A stretch of DNA of 37,953 bases, from the NCBI GenBank assembly GCA_030454225.1, contig JAKDRW010000017.1:1-37953 (forward strand). Reading direction: 5' to 3'. Under the pieces are notes generated by a model. The model was not told the origin of the DNA. It did not search any database and saw only the letters and a list, made by a program, of their open reading frames with translations. This DNA comes from Vreelandella subglaciescola (GTDB taxonomy: Bacteria > Pseudomonadota > Gammaproteobacteria > Pseudomonadales > Halomonadaceae). Both the position numbers and the translations under genes were made by a program. Shown in pieces: positions 7,204 to 15,816 of this stretch. Each line of letters begins with the position of its first letter. The first letter of the stretch is position 1.

Positions 7204-8296
7204 CCAGCGCCAGATAGCGGGTTACGACTTGAACGCGCGACAACTCGCTAACCGCTTGTTCAGGCACTGTTATAGGCTGCTTCACCACATCACGAATGGC
7301 ATCGGCAAACGCTGACGTATCGTTCATAGGCACCAGATAACGGCTTAGCTCACCGGTGAGTATTTCGCGTGGGCCCGATGGGCAGTCGGTGCTGACGACG
7401 GGCGTGCCGCAGGCAAGGGCCTCGGCAATCACCAGCGGAAACCCTTCGTAATCAGAGCTCAACAAAAGCGCAGTGGCGCGTTTCATATAGCCATAAGGGG
7501 TGTCGCGATGGCCCAGCAATGTGACGTTATTCTCAAGCCCCAGCCGCTCGACCTGTTGGCGTACCGCTGGGCGATCGCCACCTTCACCCACGATCAATAA
7601 GGGTAAGTCGACGCCGCTTTGCCGGTAGCCTTCGAGCAGGCGGTCAAAGCGTTTGGCACGCTGGTCAAGACGCCCGACAAACAGCAGGAAGCGCTCGGGA
7701 ACGTCGTGGGGCGAGACCATGGCCTGGCGGCGAATAGCTTCAAGATCCAGCGGGTTATGCAGGCATACAGCCTTGGTCGCGCGTACTTTCATCACCGAGC
7801 GCAAACGGTCGATGATGCCTTGGGATACGCCGATAACCTTGCGACCTGAGTAAAGTCTGGCGACTTTCAGGCGCTTGATCCGGCGGGTGAGCCCCGATTT
7901 GTTGCCCAGAAAGGCGACCACCGGGTCGGCGTGCAGGCAATACCAGGCCCGGTTGGCCAAGCGGCTGCGGCTCACCACCTGGTGGGCGTGGTGCAGATGC
8001 GCTACCACCAAGTCGAAGTCCGCGGCGTCGACGCCAGTTCCATTCTGCTGGCTTAGCCAGTTGTCGAGCTGTTGCGCATGCAGCGCATAGCGCCGTGCGC
8101 GCTCAAACCGCGAATTAGGTGTGAACGGCAGACAAATGCACGGCACCTGCGGCGGCAACGCGTGCGCTACCCGGTCGCTCAGCACCACCAGGGTTACCGA
8201 GGCCCCCTGGTCCACCAGCCCCCAAATGAGGTCGCGCACGACGATGGGGGCGCCGCCCGCATCGAGATGGTCAACGACAAACAGAACGGACGTCAT
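7193..8296 (-). CDS. GT4-family glycosyltransferase, LPS core
   Basis: This is a 367-residue GT-B fold glycosyltransferase. The N-terminus (VVDHLDAGGAPIVVRDL) has the acceptor-domain glycine turn. The C-terminal domain has LLFVGRLDQRAKRFDRLLEGY, and the EX7E motif within YEGFPLVIAEALA followed by STDCPSGPREIL. An AAGGAG lies 6 bases before the ATG at 8296. It is the last gene of a leftward five-gene LPS operon starting at 12796, with a 22-base gap from the upstream glycosyltransferase. Its C-terminal motif closely matches the GT4 at 4004-5080, which suggests paralogs or enzymes using the same donor. Which core or outer-core sugar it adds is not visible. Confidence 0.85.
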   Translation of the reverse strand: MTSVLFVVDHLDAGGAPIVVRDLIWGLVDQGASVTLVVLSDRVAHALPPQVPCICLPFTPNSRFERARRYALHAQQLDNWLSQQNGTGVDAADFDLVVAHLHHAHQVVSRSRLANRAWYCLHADPVVAFLGNKSGLTRRIKRLKVARLYSGRKVIGVSQGIIDRLRSVMKVRATKAVCLHNPLDLEAIRRQAMVSPHDVPERFLLFVGRLDQRAKRFDRLLEGYRQSGVDLPLLIVGEGGDRPAVRQQVERLGLENNVTLLGHRDTPYGYMKRATALLLSSDYEGFPLVIAEALACGTPVVSTDCPSGPREILTGELSRYLVPMNDTSAFADAIRDVVKQPITVPEQAVSELSRVQVVTRYLALAKR

Positions 8297-8318
8297 TGGT
8301 CACTCCTTGTTTTATGGC

Positions 8319-9485
8319 CTACCGTACGCAATTCAGAAAGGCGTCAGCAATGCGCTCGGGGCGAAAGTCATCCAGCCAGGCATCGTTAATCGGCGGTTTT
8401 TTACCGCGTGTATGCCGGTACAGGCCGGCGGCCAGCGCGGCCTCGGAGTGCGCGACAACGCTACCTTCAAGGTCGCCTTTGAGAATTTCGCGAATGCCGC
8501 CGGGGCAGTCGACGCTGAGTACCGGCGTATTGCAGGCAAGCGCTTCAAACAGCACGATGCCCATGCCTTCAAACCGTGAGCTGAGTACGAATAGCCGCGC
8601 GTGGCGCATCCACGGGTAGGGGTTGGCCTGCTGGCCGGTGAAAATAACGCGTTCGGTGAGGCCCAGCGAGCCCGCCAGCTGTTGCAGCCGCTCCTGCTCC
8701 TGGCCGGCTCCCACCAGCACCAGCGGCATCGTCACGCCGCTTTGTGCGTAGGCGCGCAGTAGCAGCGCCTGGTCCTTGGACGGCACCAGGCGGCCAACGG
8801 TGACCAGGTAGGGCTCATCGGGAATGGCTGGCTGCGGCTCGAGCATGCGTCGGCGGATGCTTTTGAGCGGGCAGGGGTTGGGAATGACCGTTAGCGAGGC
8901 GGGTGTGAAGCGCCATATTGCCATGGCTTCGCGCAGGCTTGCGGCCACGCCGGACGATACCGCGACCAGGTGCCGGCGGTGGAGCAGGCAGCGCGCAAAC
9001 AGCCGGCGGCTGAGCTTGTTACGCAGGCTTTGCCGGCTGTTGCCGTTGGCGTGTAGTACGCTTTCGAGCGTGTAGCAGGCGCGCCGGTCGCGAAAGCTCC
9101 ATAGCTGCTCGGAGGTGCCCGCGCCGCGAAAGACCAGACGATCCACTTTTCCATGGCGGCGCTCGAAGGCCATGAGCCATAGCCAGAATACCGCACCGCC
9201 CATAATGCCGGTGCCCAGGTAGACCGAGCGCTTGAGCAGCGGGTTCAGCACCAGCCTTGCCAGCAGCTCCAGCGCAAAGCCGACCAGGGTGGCGCGGGCC
9301 CACCAATGGATAGGCAGACAGTGCTGCTTTACCGCAAGGTGCTCGGGGCGTAGCGGGTTATCGATACGCCGCAGGCTGAGCAGGTGACTTTCATGGCCGG
9401 CTTCGGCAAAGGCGTCGGCCAGATTTACCGCCACGCGTTCCATGCCGCCCATTTTCAGCGAGCGTACTACCACGAGCGTACGCAT
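8319..9485 (-). CDS. GT4-family glycosyltransferase, LPS core
   Basis: This 388-residue GT4 enzyme starts with MRTLVVVRSLKMGGMERVA, whose GGMER is the usual acceptor-domain loop. It has LVTVGRLVPSKDQALLLRAY and the EX7E motif in FEGMGIVLFEALA, followed by SVDCPGGIREIL. A longer open frame reaches 9551, but the ATG at 9485 is favoured because it shares one base with the waaL stop (TAATG), a typical coupling arrangement. A hydrophobic stretch (about residues 80-110, near LVLNPLLKRSVYLG and AVFWLWLMAF) may help bind the inner membrane. The family acts on the cytoplasmic side, building the LPS core or O-unit. Sugar specificity cannot be assigned. Confidence 0.83.
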   Translation of the reverse strand: MRTLVVVRSLKMGGMERVAVNLADAFAEAGHESHLLSLRRIDNPLRPEHLAVKQHCLPIHWWARATLVGFALELLARLVLNPLLKRSVYLGTGIMGGAVFWLWLMAFERRHGKVDRLVFRGAGTSEQLWSFRDRRACYTLESVLHANGNSRQSLRNKLSRRLFARCLLHRRHLVAVSSGVAASLREAMAIWRFTPASLTVIPNPCPLKSIRRRMLEPQPAIPDEPYLVTVGRLVPSKDQALLLRAYAQSGVTMPLVLVGAGQEQERLQQLAGSLGLTERVIFTGQQANPYPWMRHARLFVLSSRFEGMGIVLFEALACNTPVLSVDCPGGIREILKGDLEGSVVAHSEAALAAGLYRHTRGKKPPINDAWLDDFRPERIADAFLNCVR

Positions 9486-10873
9486 TAGCGCGCCTGCCCG
9501 GCCGCGAGTGCCGGCTGTTGCGCTGCGGCCTGCTGGCGTTGCCAGCGCCAAATATGGGTGACCAAACCGCCGACGATCAGGTTGTGTATATACACGCCGG
9601 TCCAGAAGCTGTTGTAGGACTCAAACTGATTGACTACCACCCAGTAGATAAAAAATGCCGCGCCAAACAGCGCTATATCCCCCGGGAGCATCCCCGCCCG
9701 CCAGGCGCGCCAGCAGCCCTGCCCGATCCAGACGGTCAGCGCGGCAATCACCGCGAGACCCAGCAGGCCGTAGGCCACCCAGATTTCGATAAAGAAATTG
9801 TGTAAATGGCCGAAGTTCTCCTTCACGAAGTCGGGAAGCCAAGGCGTATGTTCAATGACCAGGCTGCGCCCCTGGCTGCCCCAGCCGACCCAGGGCCGCT
9901 CGTCAATCCACTCGGCGGCTGCCCGCCAGGTATTAACCCGAATGCCCACGCTGGTATAGGGGATGTCATCAAAATGCCCCGTTGCGACACGCTCGATCAC
10001 GTCGCTTTCGGTCATCAGGCGCTTGGCCAGCGTCCCGTGTAGCGAAGCCGTCGCCAGCCCAACCAGCAGCAGCGCTACCAGGCTAGCGAGGCCGAAGGCG
10101 CGTAGCGATAGCCCCCCGCGGTGCAGCCATTGGTAACCGAGGTAGAGCACTAGCGCCAGCGCCAGCGCCAGGCCCAGGGCCAGCCATACCGCCCGGGTTT
10201 GCCCAATCAGTACGGCGGTTACCGACATCAGTACCAGCACCAGCCACAGGCCGATGCGCCAGCCGCGATAACGCGCGGGGCGCAGCATTCGCGGTGCCAA
10301 CACCACGAGACCAAGTAATACGACGCCGTACATCATCGACGCGTGCTGCTGGTTGCGAATGCCAAAGCCTACCCGCTCTCCGGCCAGGCCGTTCACCCAG
10401 TCTTCCAGCCCGCCGAGTATCAGCGTGGCAACCACGAAAGTGATAGCCGCAAGCCCCCAGACTCGCACGGTGTTTTGCGTACTGCCCCCCAGCCACCAGG
10501 CCACCGCGATAAAGATAAATAGCTTGGCCAGGCGGTCCAGCTGGGGGTTATCTGCCACCCAGTCGGGATGATGCTGGTAGCCCAGCCACCACGACAGGCT
10601 CTGCACGGCCAGCGCCGCGAGCAGCAGCCACAGCGGCACGCTGTTGCGCATGCCCCGGCCATAAATCAGCAGCGCCGCTAATCCTAGCAAAGCACAAGCG
10701 GCTTCTGCTGCGTGGCCAACGTCTGGCCATAATACGCGCAGTCCGGCATACAGCAGCAGCGTGGCAACGCCAACGGCCCATAACGCCGGGGGGCAGCGCC
10801 AGGTATCGGGGCGCTGCCACAGGGAGGAGCACAAAACGTGGGGTAATATCACAGCCGAAGAAACCTCAGTCAT
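9485..10873 (-). CDS. waaL: O-antigen ligase WaaL (Wzy_C family)
   Basis: This 462-residue polytopic inner-membrane protein has about ten or more hydrophobic segments and one large periplasmic loop (about residues 280-360). The loop contains SVGIRVNTWRAAAEWIDERPWVGWG and HLHNFFIEIWVAYGLLG. The second stretch fits the H-N-x9-G-x-x-G pattern described for O-antigen ligases, with H358 as the key His. Arg residues in IGQTRAVW and in GIRVNTW are also typical. WaaL transfers O-polysaccharide from undecaprenyl diphosphate to lipid A-core in the periplasm. A Wzy polymerase is a possible alternative, since the families share a domain, but the location among core genes favours ligase. The ribosome binding site at the ATG (10873) is poor; a GTG seven codons in (GAGG upstream) could be used instead. 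Confidence 0.8.
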   Translation of the reverse strand: MTEVSSAVILPHVLCSSLWQRPDTWRCPPALWAVGVATLLLYAGLRVLWPDVGHAAEAACALLGLAALLIYGRGMRNSVPLWLLLAALAVQSLSWWLGYQHHPDWVADNPQLDRLAKLFIFIAVAWWLGGSTQNTVRVWGLAAITFVVATLILGGLEDWVNGLAGERVGFGIRNQQHASMMYGVVLLGLVVLAPRMLRPARYRGWRIGLWLVLVLMSVTAVLIGQTRAVWLALGLALALALVLYLGYQWLHRGGLSLRAFGLASLVALLLVGLATASLHGTLAKRLMTESDVIERVATGHFDDIPYTSVGIRVNTWRAAAEWIDERPWVGWGSQGRSLVIEHTPWLPDFVKENFGHLHNFFIEIWVAYGLLGLAVIAALTVWIGQGCWRAWRAGMLPGDIALFGAAFFIYWVVVNQFESYNSFWTGVYIHNLIVGGLVTHIWRWQRQQAAAQQPALAAGQAR

Positions 10874-10938
10874 CCTGTCGTGGAAAGCGCGCTACTTTAC
10901 CCAAGCCTTAAAAAAGCAGCGGTTGATTGTTATCGCAC

Positions 10939-11679
10939 TTACTTTTTATGCAGCTCGTTGAGCTTGGCGTATTTCATATAGGCGTGAAACGCCGTGGTCA
11001 CCGCCACTAACACGCCATCCGCGCCCTGAAACATACCGCCTTTAAAAATGAGCTTGCGAATCATCGCACTAACGCTGTGCAGCACGGGGCTGAAGGCAGA
11101 GGATTTTTTGCCTCTGGCCTTCATCGCCCAGGCGTCTCGGGTCGAGAGCGCGTTGATGCGATACACCCAGTCGGCCAGGTCTTTATAGGTGAGGTGGGTG
11201 ATATGCGCGCGAGTTTCTACATGCCGCGGTGCCTTGACCGACGAGTGGGCTTTTTTATCGAGGTAGCCCGAGGTCGTGCGGTTGTATAATCGGGTGACCG
11301 TGTCGGGGTAAAAGCCCGCGGCCTTGATCCAGTGCTGGCCGACGTAGTTTTTGCGCCGGAAGCTGAACGCCGTTGCGGTGTCGGACAAGTCTAGCGTATG
11401 GATAGCGCGAATGGCGTCGTCGTCGAGGCGTTCGTCGGCGTCGAGCGCCAGAATCCAGTCGTTGTTCGCGTAGGGCACGCCGAAGGCTTTCTGCGGCCCG
11501 TCACCGAGATAGTCCTGATGGATCACGCGGGCGCCGAGCCGTTCTGCAAGCGTCACGGTATCGTCGACGCTGCCCGAATCCACCACGATAAGCTCGCTGC
11601 AAACGTGGTCAAGTGACGCCAGGCAGTCACGGATATTATCGGCTTCATTCAGGGTAATCACGATGCCTGTTATCTGCAT
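10939..11679 (-). CDS. GT2-family glycosyltransferase, WaaE/KdtX-like
   Basis: This 246-residue inverting glycosyltransferase with a GT-A fold resembles WaaE (KdtX), which in Klebsiella and Serratia adds beta-1,4-glucose to heptose I of the inner core. Motifs include the N-terminal ITGIVITLNEADNI, VVDSGSVDDTV, and the DxD metal site in ILALDADERL. ADERL and a later RLYNRTTSGY block are typical of the WaaE group. The C-terminus has a hydrophobic or amphipathic tail. The ATG at 11679 has AGGTGGAAGC just upstream; a GTG at 11688 is less likely. It lies between waaL and a heptosyltransferase in the leftward operon. The exact sugar is inferred from the family. Confidence 0.82.
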   Translation of the reverse strand: MQITGIVITLNEADNIRDCLASLDHVCSELIVVDSGSVDDTVTLAERLGARVIHQDYLGDGPQKAFGVPYANNDWILALDADERLDDDAIRAIHTLDLSDTATAFSFRRKNYVGQHWIKAAGFYPDTVTRLYNRTTSGYLDKKAHSSVKAPRHVETRAHITHLTYKDLADWVYRINALSTRDAWAMKARGKKSSAFSPVLHSVSAMIRKLIFKGGMFQGADGVLVAVTTAFHAYMKYAKLNELHKK

Positions 11680-11713
11680 GGCTTCCACCTGGTGTTATAA
11701 AGGGTTAGGGGGA

Positions 11714-12796
11714 TCAAAATGGCGCTCGGCCATCAAAAAGCGCGGCGATTCCGTCGGCCGCGGCGGGGATATCCACGGCCGCCATATCCTGGGCTTTGGC
11801 GTCGGATGGCGGGCTGAAGGCTAGCCGTTTTTCAGCGGCGTTGCAGGTCTGCCAGCGTAGCGCGGTGGCCGAGCGCTTGGCGGGATAGAACCCCGCCGTG
11901 GCGATATTCAAACAGCCCGCCATATGTAAAGGCCCGGTGGAGCCCGCGATCAGCAGATCAGCGCCGGCAAGCGAATGGCCAAATGCCACTACGTTTTCGC
12001 TGGCAGGCAATAGTGCCGCCGTCAGGCCGTTGGCCTGAAGCGTTTGGCAAAGCTCGGCGGCCTGTGCTTCTTCGCCCGGCCCCGCGCTGATCAGCCAGCC
12101 GGTCTGCGTCTGCGGCTGGGTATCGACCCGCCGCTGAACGCGCTGCGCTAGCGCAGCGTACTGGGCCAGGCTCAGGTTGACCGCCGAGCCGCCGCTGCCG
12201 GGGTGAATCACAATTAGCCGAGGTTTTCTCGAGCCGGAGGCCGGTAGCGTTGCCAAAAGCCGGGTGCGCGCCTGGGAGCGAGCTGCTTCATCGAGCGGCC
12301 AGAAGGGCGGCTGGGCAGGCGCGTCATATGCTTTCCCCAGGCGTTGGAGAAGCGCCTGCGCGAGTTCAACGTTGTACTGGTACTCGGGCTTTTCCGAGCG
12401 CGAGCGTCGTTGACGAATGCGTACGTTATAAAATACCTGCACCCACTTGGTGGCCGGTGCAACGCGCAGGGCAATACCCGCCCGCCAGCTGAGCCAGCCG
12501 ATTCGCGGCGTAGAGAACAGGGTTAGTACGGCGTCGAAGCGGCCTGCTTTTATACGCGCCAGCAGGTCGTTTTGCGCGCGGCGTTCGGCTGCGTCGCCGG
12601 GGTCAATCACCACCTCGTCAACCCACGGGCACGCCGCCGCCATTGCTGCCGTATAATGCGGCACGAGCACGCTAATATGCAGCGTCGAGTCGGCTTGCTT
12701 TAACGTTGCCAGCGCCGGCCACGCGAGCATGAAATCACCCAGCTTATCGTTGCGTACCACGAGAAGTCGGCAGGCCGCAGACGGCGGATGGCTCAT
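11714..12796 (-). CDS. GT9-family heptosyltransferase-like protein
   Basis: This 360-residue GT9 enzyme is related to ADP-heptose:LPS heptosyltransferases. The N-terminus LLVVRNDKLGDFMLAWPAL is the GT9 acceptor-side motif (normally RxxxLGD). The C-terminal half has IVIHPGSGGSAVNLSL, and the donor-side GADLLIAGSTGPLHMAG, where the usual D-T-G-x-x-H is G-S-T-G-P-L-H. AAGGAG lies 6 bases before the ATG at 12796. It is the first gene of the leftward LPS operon and is divergent from the GT4 at 12878, with 81 bases between them. It could transfer heptose (WaaF/WaaQ-like) or another sugar. No waaC- or waaF-named gene can be assigned with confidence in this window. Confidence 0.8.
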   Translation of the reverse strand: MSHPPSAACRLLVVRNDKLGDFMLAWPALATLKQADSTLHISVLVPHYTAAMAAACPWVDEVVIDPGDAAERRAQNDLLARIKAGRFDAVLTLFSTPRIGWLSWRAGIALRVAPATKWVQVFYNVRIRQRRSRSEKPEYQYNVELAQALLQRLGKAYDAPAQPPFWPLDEAARSQARTRLLATLPASGSRKPRLIVIHPGSGGSAVNLSLAQYAALAQRVQRRVDTQPQTQTGWLISAGPGEEAQAAELCQTLQANGLTAALLPASENVVAFGHSLAGADLLIAGSTGPLHMAGCLNIATAGFYPAKRSATALRWQTCNAAEKRLAFSPPSDAKAQDMAAVDIPAAADGIAALFDGRAPF

Positions 12797-12877
12797 GAAG
12801 GCTCCTTATGGCGGGTCGCAAGAAAAAGATCACTGGCTGATAGGCTGTTGCAAAGCGTTTTATAAACAGGAGGACGC

Positions 12878-13978
12878 GTGGCCCAAAAAATCATGCAAAT
12901 TTGTCTCTCCCGTGGCTGGGGGGGGCTGGAGATGTATCCCGCGCGAATTATACCCGAATTGCAGCGCCAGGGGGCGGCAAGCTACGGGCTGGCGCTAGAG
13001 GCGTCGCGCGTGGCGGCGAGTATGCGGGAGGCGGGCGCCGAAGTGGTTACCGTAGCAGGCGCAGGGCAAGCGCTGCTGCAGCTGGGCAAGCTGCTGCGCT
13101 ACATTGATCGCCACGGCATCGATACGCTGCACTGCCACAAGTCGAGCGATCTGCGCGTGGCATCCCTGCTGGCTACGTTCAGGCCCTCGCTGCGGCTATT
13201 TTTTACCGAACACATGGGGGTCAAGCGGCCCAAAAAAGGGCTCTATCACCGCTTCGCCTACGCCAGGGTGGTGCGTGTTTTTTCCATCAGCCAGGCAACT
13301 TATCAGCGCAACATCAAGGCGCTGCCGCTGCCCGCCGAGCGTATTCACTGTTTGGGGCTAGGCGTCGATACTACGGCGTATGACGCGCCGCTATTGCCGC
13401 GCCAGGCGCTTAAGCTTCCGGCACAGCGCGACTTGATTGCGTTGCCCGGGCGCATTACGCCGGGCAAAGGGCATGAAACCTGGCTGGAAGCCCTGGCCTT
13501 GCTGGATCGCAGCGCTTGTTGGCAGGCGCTGATCATCGGCGGAATGCGCGCAGAAGAGGGCAGCGATGAGGCCTTTGTGGCGCGCCTCAAGATACAAATC
13601 AGCGCGCTGGGGCTCGAAGAGCGGGTGACCTTTATGGGCTTTCGCCGCGACTTGCCCGCGCTGCTAAAAGCCGTTGACATCGTCTGCGTGCCGTCGCGCA
13701 ACGAGGCGTTTGGCCTGACGGTGATTGAAGCAATGGCGGCGGGCAGCGCCGTGGTGGGCGCCGACAGCGGGGCGATCCCTGAGCTGATCGACGACTCGCG
13801 CGGCCGGCTGGCAGAGCCTACCTCGCCGCAGGCGTGGGCCAGCGCACTGGCCGAGCTGCTGGGTGATGCTGCGCTGCGCGAGCGGCTGGGAGAGCATGCC
13901 AAGCAGTGGGTAGCCGAGCACATGACGCTACACGCCCACGTGCAGAAGCTGCTGAGCGAATACCGGCGCGTCGCCTAA
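12878..13978 (+). CDS. GT4-family glycosyltransferase
   Basis: This is a 366-residue GT-B fold enzyme. It starts at a GTG with AGGAGG 5 bases upstream, the best ribosome binding site in this block. Motifs include CLSRGWGGLEMYP near the N-terminus, IALPGRITPGKGHETWLEAL, and the EX7E signature in NEAFGLTVIEAMAAGSAVVG followed by GAIPELI. The C-terminus is closer to ordinary GT4 enzymes (WaaG-like) than the three DCPSGPREIL-type enzymes nearby. It is transcribed alone to the right and ends one base before the stop of the convergent kdkA-like gene. Its substrate is unknown; an LPS core hexose transfer is likely from context. Confidence 0.83.
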   Translation: MAQKIMQICLSRGWGGLEMYPARIIPELQRQGAASYGLALEASRVAASMREAGAEVVTVAGAGQALLQLGKLLRYIDRHGIDTLHCHKSSDLRVASLLATFRPSLRLFFTEHMGVKRPKKGLYHRFAYARVVRVFSISQATYQRNIKALPLPAERIHCLGLGVDTTAYDAPLLPRQALKLPAQRDLIALPGRITPGKGHETWLEALALLDRSACWQALIIGGMRAEEGSDEAFVARLKIQISALGLEERVTFMGFRRDLPALLKAVDIVCVPSRNEAFGLTVIEAMAAGSAVVGADSGAIPELIDDSRGRLAEPTSPQAWASALAELLGDAALRERLGEHAKQWVAEHMTLHAHVQKLLSEYRRVA

Positions 13979-13979
13979 G

Positions 13980-14693
13980 TTACGTTTTATCTGCCCGGGC
14001 TCGGTAGGCCTGGCGGATCCGGGCGGCGTGCGCCTCGGCGGTGGGGCTGAATTTCGCCAGCGAGCGCTCGAGCCGCGCCAGATTGGCCTCCCGCCATTTT
14101 CCCGGTGCGCGCAGCCGGCAGCGGTCCAGATCGATCAGCCAGGGGGTGTCGTCGGCGTCGATGAGGATATTGCGCGCGTTGAGGTCGACGTGATCGAGTC
14201 CCGCGTCGTGAAAGCGGCGGATCATGCGCCCCACGCGCTCAAGCAGTAGCGGCGTGGCCGTGGCGTTTTCCAGCCGCTCGGCGAGCGCCCCGGCACCGGC
14301 AATCCGCCGGGTGATCAGCGTGGCCTCGTAGGTAAACCGGTGGCGGGTGACGCACACGGCCACCGGGCGGGGCACCGGCAGCCCCAGGCTAAAGAGCCGG
14401 GCGGTCAAGCGTATTTCGCGAAAGGCACGGGTGCGCTCAATGCCCGTCCACAGATAGCGCGCCTGGCTCAGCCGGGCGACCAGCCCGCCGCGCCGGTAGG
14501 GGCGCAGCACCCACTGTTCGGCCGCCCCCGGGTACGGGGTGATGAACAGGCTGCTGCCGCGCCCGGGCGCCTCGCCCGTCACCTGCCCGCGCGCGCGCCA
14601 GTAGTCCGGAGAGAACGCATCCGGGCAAACCGGCGCGGGCGGGCTTTTGTGTGATTCCGGCGCGTCACATAGAATGGCCGCATCGTGTAACAT
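13980..14693 (-). CDS. kdkA: Kdo kinase, KdkA-like
   Basis: This 237-residue kinase resembles 3-deoxy-D-manno-octulosonate kinase, which phosphorylates the single Kdo of some LPS types (Haemophilus, Vibrio). It uses ATP at the cytoplasmic face. The start at 14693 gives MLHDAAILCDAPE, and a PDAFSPDYW block follows, like the N-termini of KdkA proteins. The catalytic loop is HVDLNARNILID and the metal-binding motif is WLIDLDRCRL. Longer open reading upstream (to 14870) overlaps the divergent GT9 gene and is unlikely. Only 34 bases separate its start from that of the divergent heptosyltransferase gene. Gene position beside hldE and waaA supports an inner-core role. Confidence 0.85.
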   Translation of the reverse strand: MLHDAAILCDAPESHKSPPAPVCPDAFSPDYWRARGQVTGEAPGRGSSLFITPYPGAAEQWVLRPYRRGGLVARLSQARYLWTGIERTRAFREIRLTARLFSLGLPVPRPVAVCVTRHRFTYEATLITRRIAGAGALAERLENATATPLLLERVGRMIRRFHDAGLDHVDLNARNILIDADDTPWLIDLDRCRLRAPGKWREANLARLERSLAKFSPTAEAHAARIRQAYRARADKT

Positions 14694-14727
14694 TAGACTT
14701 TTATTCTGCCGGAGTGCCGCTAAGCGC

Positions 14728-15816
14728 ATGAAGCCCTCTCTGCCTGCCAATCCTCGCCATATTGCCATTTTGCGCCTGTCCGCGCTGGGCGATGCGTGCA
14801 ATCTCGTGCCCACGATACGCGCGCTGCAGCGCCGCTGGCCCCAGGCGCGTATCACCTGGATTATCGGCAAGGGGGAGCACAGTTTACTGGCGGGGCTTTC
14901 CGGCGTCGAGTTCGCGGTTTACGACAAGTCGACCGGCCTTGCCGGCATGCGCGCGCTGTGGCGCGAATTGGCCGACACCCGCTTTGATGTCTTGCTGCAT
15001 ATGCAACAGGCGCTGCGCGCTAGCGTACTGTCGCTGGGGCTCAAAGCCGACGTGCGACTGGGGTTTGACAAAGCCCGCGCCAAGGACGCGCAAAACTGGT
15101 TTACCCAGCATCAGTTGCCCGCGCACCCTCGCGCTCACGTGCTCGAGTCGTTCATGGATTTCGCCCGCGCGCTGGGGGTCGAGGACGACCGGCTGGAATG
15201 GAACTTGTCGGTGCCGCCGGAGGCTTACCACGAGGCGCGCCTGATCAGCGGCGAAGCGCCTTATCTGGTGATCAATCCGTGCAGTAATATGCGCCTGCGT
15301 AATTTTCGTAACTGGTCGGTGGAAGGCTACGCCAGCGTGATCGAACACGCCTGGGTGCAGCACGGGCTGAAAAGCGTGCTCACCGGCGGCAAAAGCCCAC
15401 TCGAACGCGACACCGGCACGCAAATACAGGCGCTGTGCCAGCCCCACAGCGTGATCAACGCCGTGGGTGACACCTCGCTCAAAGGCGCGCTGGCGCTGAT
15501 TGACCAGGCCCGCGCGGCGATTGCCCCCGATACCGGCCCCATCCACATGGCTAACGCGCTGGGCACGCCGGCGCTGGGGCTTTACGCCACGACCAACCCG
15601 CTTCGCGCCGCGCCCTATCAGTGGCGCGATTTTGTCGTCAACGCCTACCCGCGGGCAGTACGCACCTACCTGCACAAGTCGGTCGATGACGTACCCTGGG
15701 GCCAGCGCGTGCGCCACCCCGAAGCCATGCTGCTGATCAAGACCGACGAGGTCATCGCCCAGCTTGAAGCGCTGCTCGAGCACACCACCGCCGAAGGAAC
15801 GCCCGATGAACGTTGA
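14728..15816 (+). CDS. GT9-family LPS heptosyltransferase
   Basis: This 362-residue GT9 enzyme probably transfers L,D-heptose from ADP-heptose to the LPS inner core. The N-terminus has the acceptor motif [19 protein letters not shown]. The C-terminal domain has [18 protein letters not shown] and the donor-binding [28 protein letters not shown]; its D-T-G-P-x-H is the complete GT9 signature. The ATG at 14728 gives a good family N-terminus, whereas the open frame extends to 14647. The gene overlaps hldE by 11 bases. Coupling to hldE (ADP-heptose synthesis) and waaA suggests an inner-core heptosyltransferase, but WaaC and WaaF cannot be told apart by reading alone. Confidence 0.85.
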   Translation: MKPSLPANPRHIAILRLSALGDACNLVPTIRALQRRWPQARITWIIGKGEHSLLAGLSGVEFAVYDKSTGLAGMRALWRELADTRFDVLLHMQQALRASVLSLGLKADVRLGFDKARAKDAQNWFTQHQLPAHPRAHVLESFMDFARALGVEDDRLEWNLSVPPEAYHEARLISGEAPYLVINPCSNMRLRNFRNWSVEGYASVIEHAWVQHGLKSVLTGGKSPLERDTGTQIQALCQPHSVINAVGDTSLKGALALIDQARAAIAPDTGPIHMANALGTPALGLYATTNPLRAAPYQWRDFVVNAYPRAVRTYLHKSVDDVPWGQRVRHPEAMLLIKTDEVIAQLEALLEHTTAEGTPDER

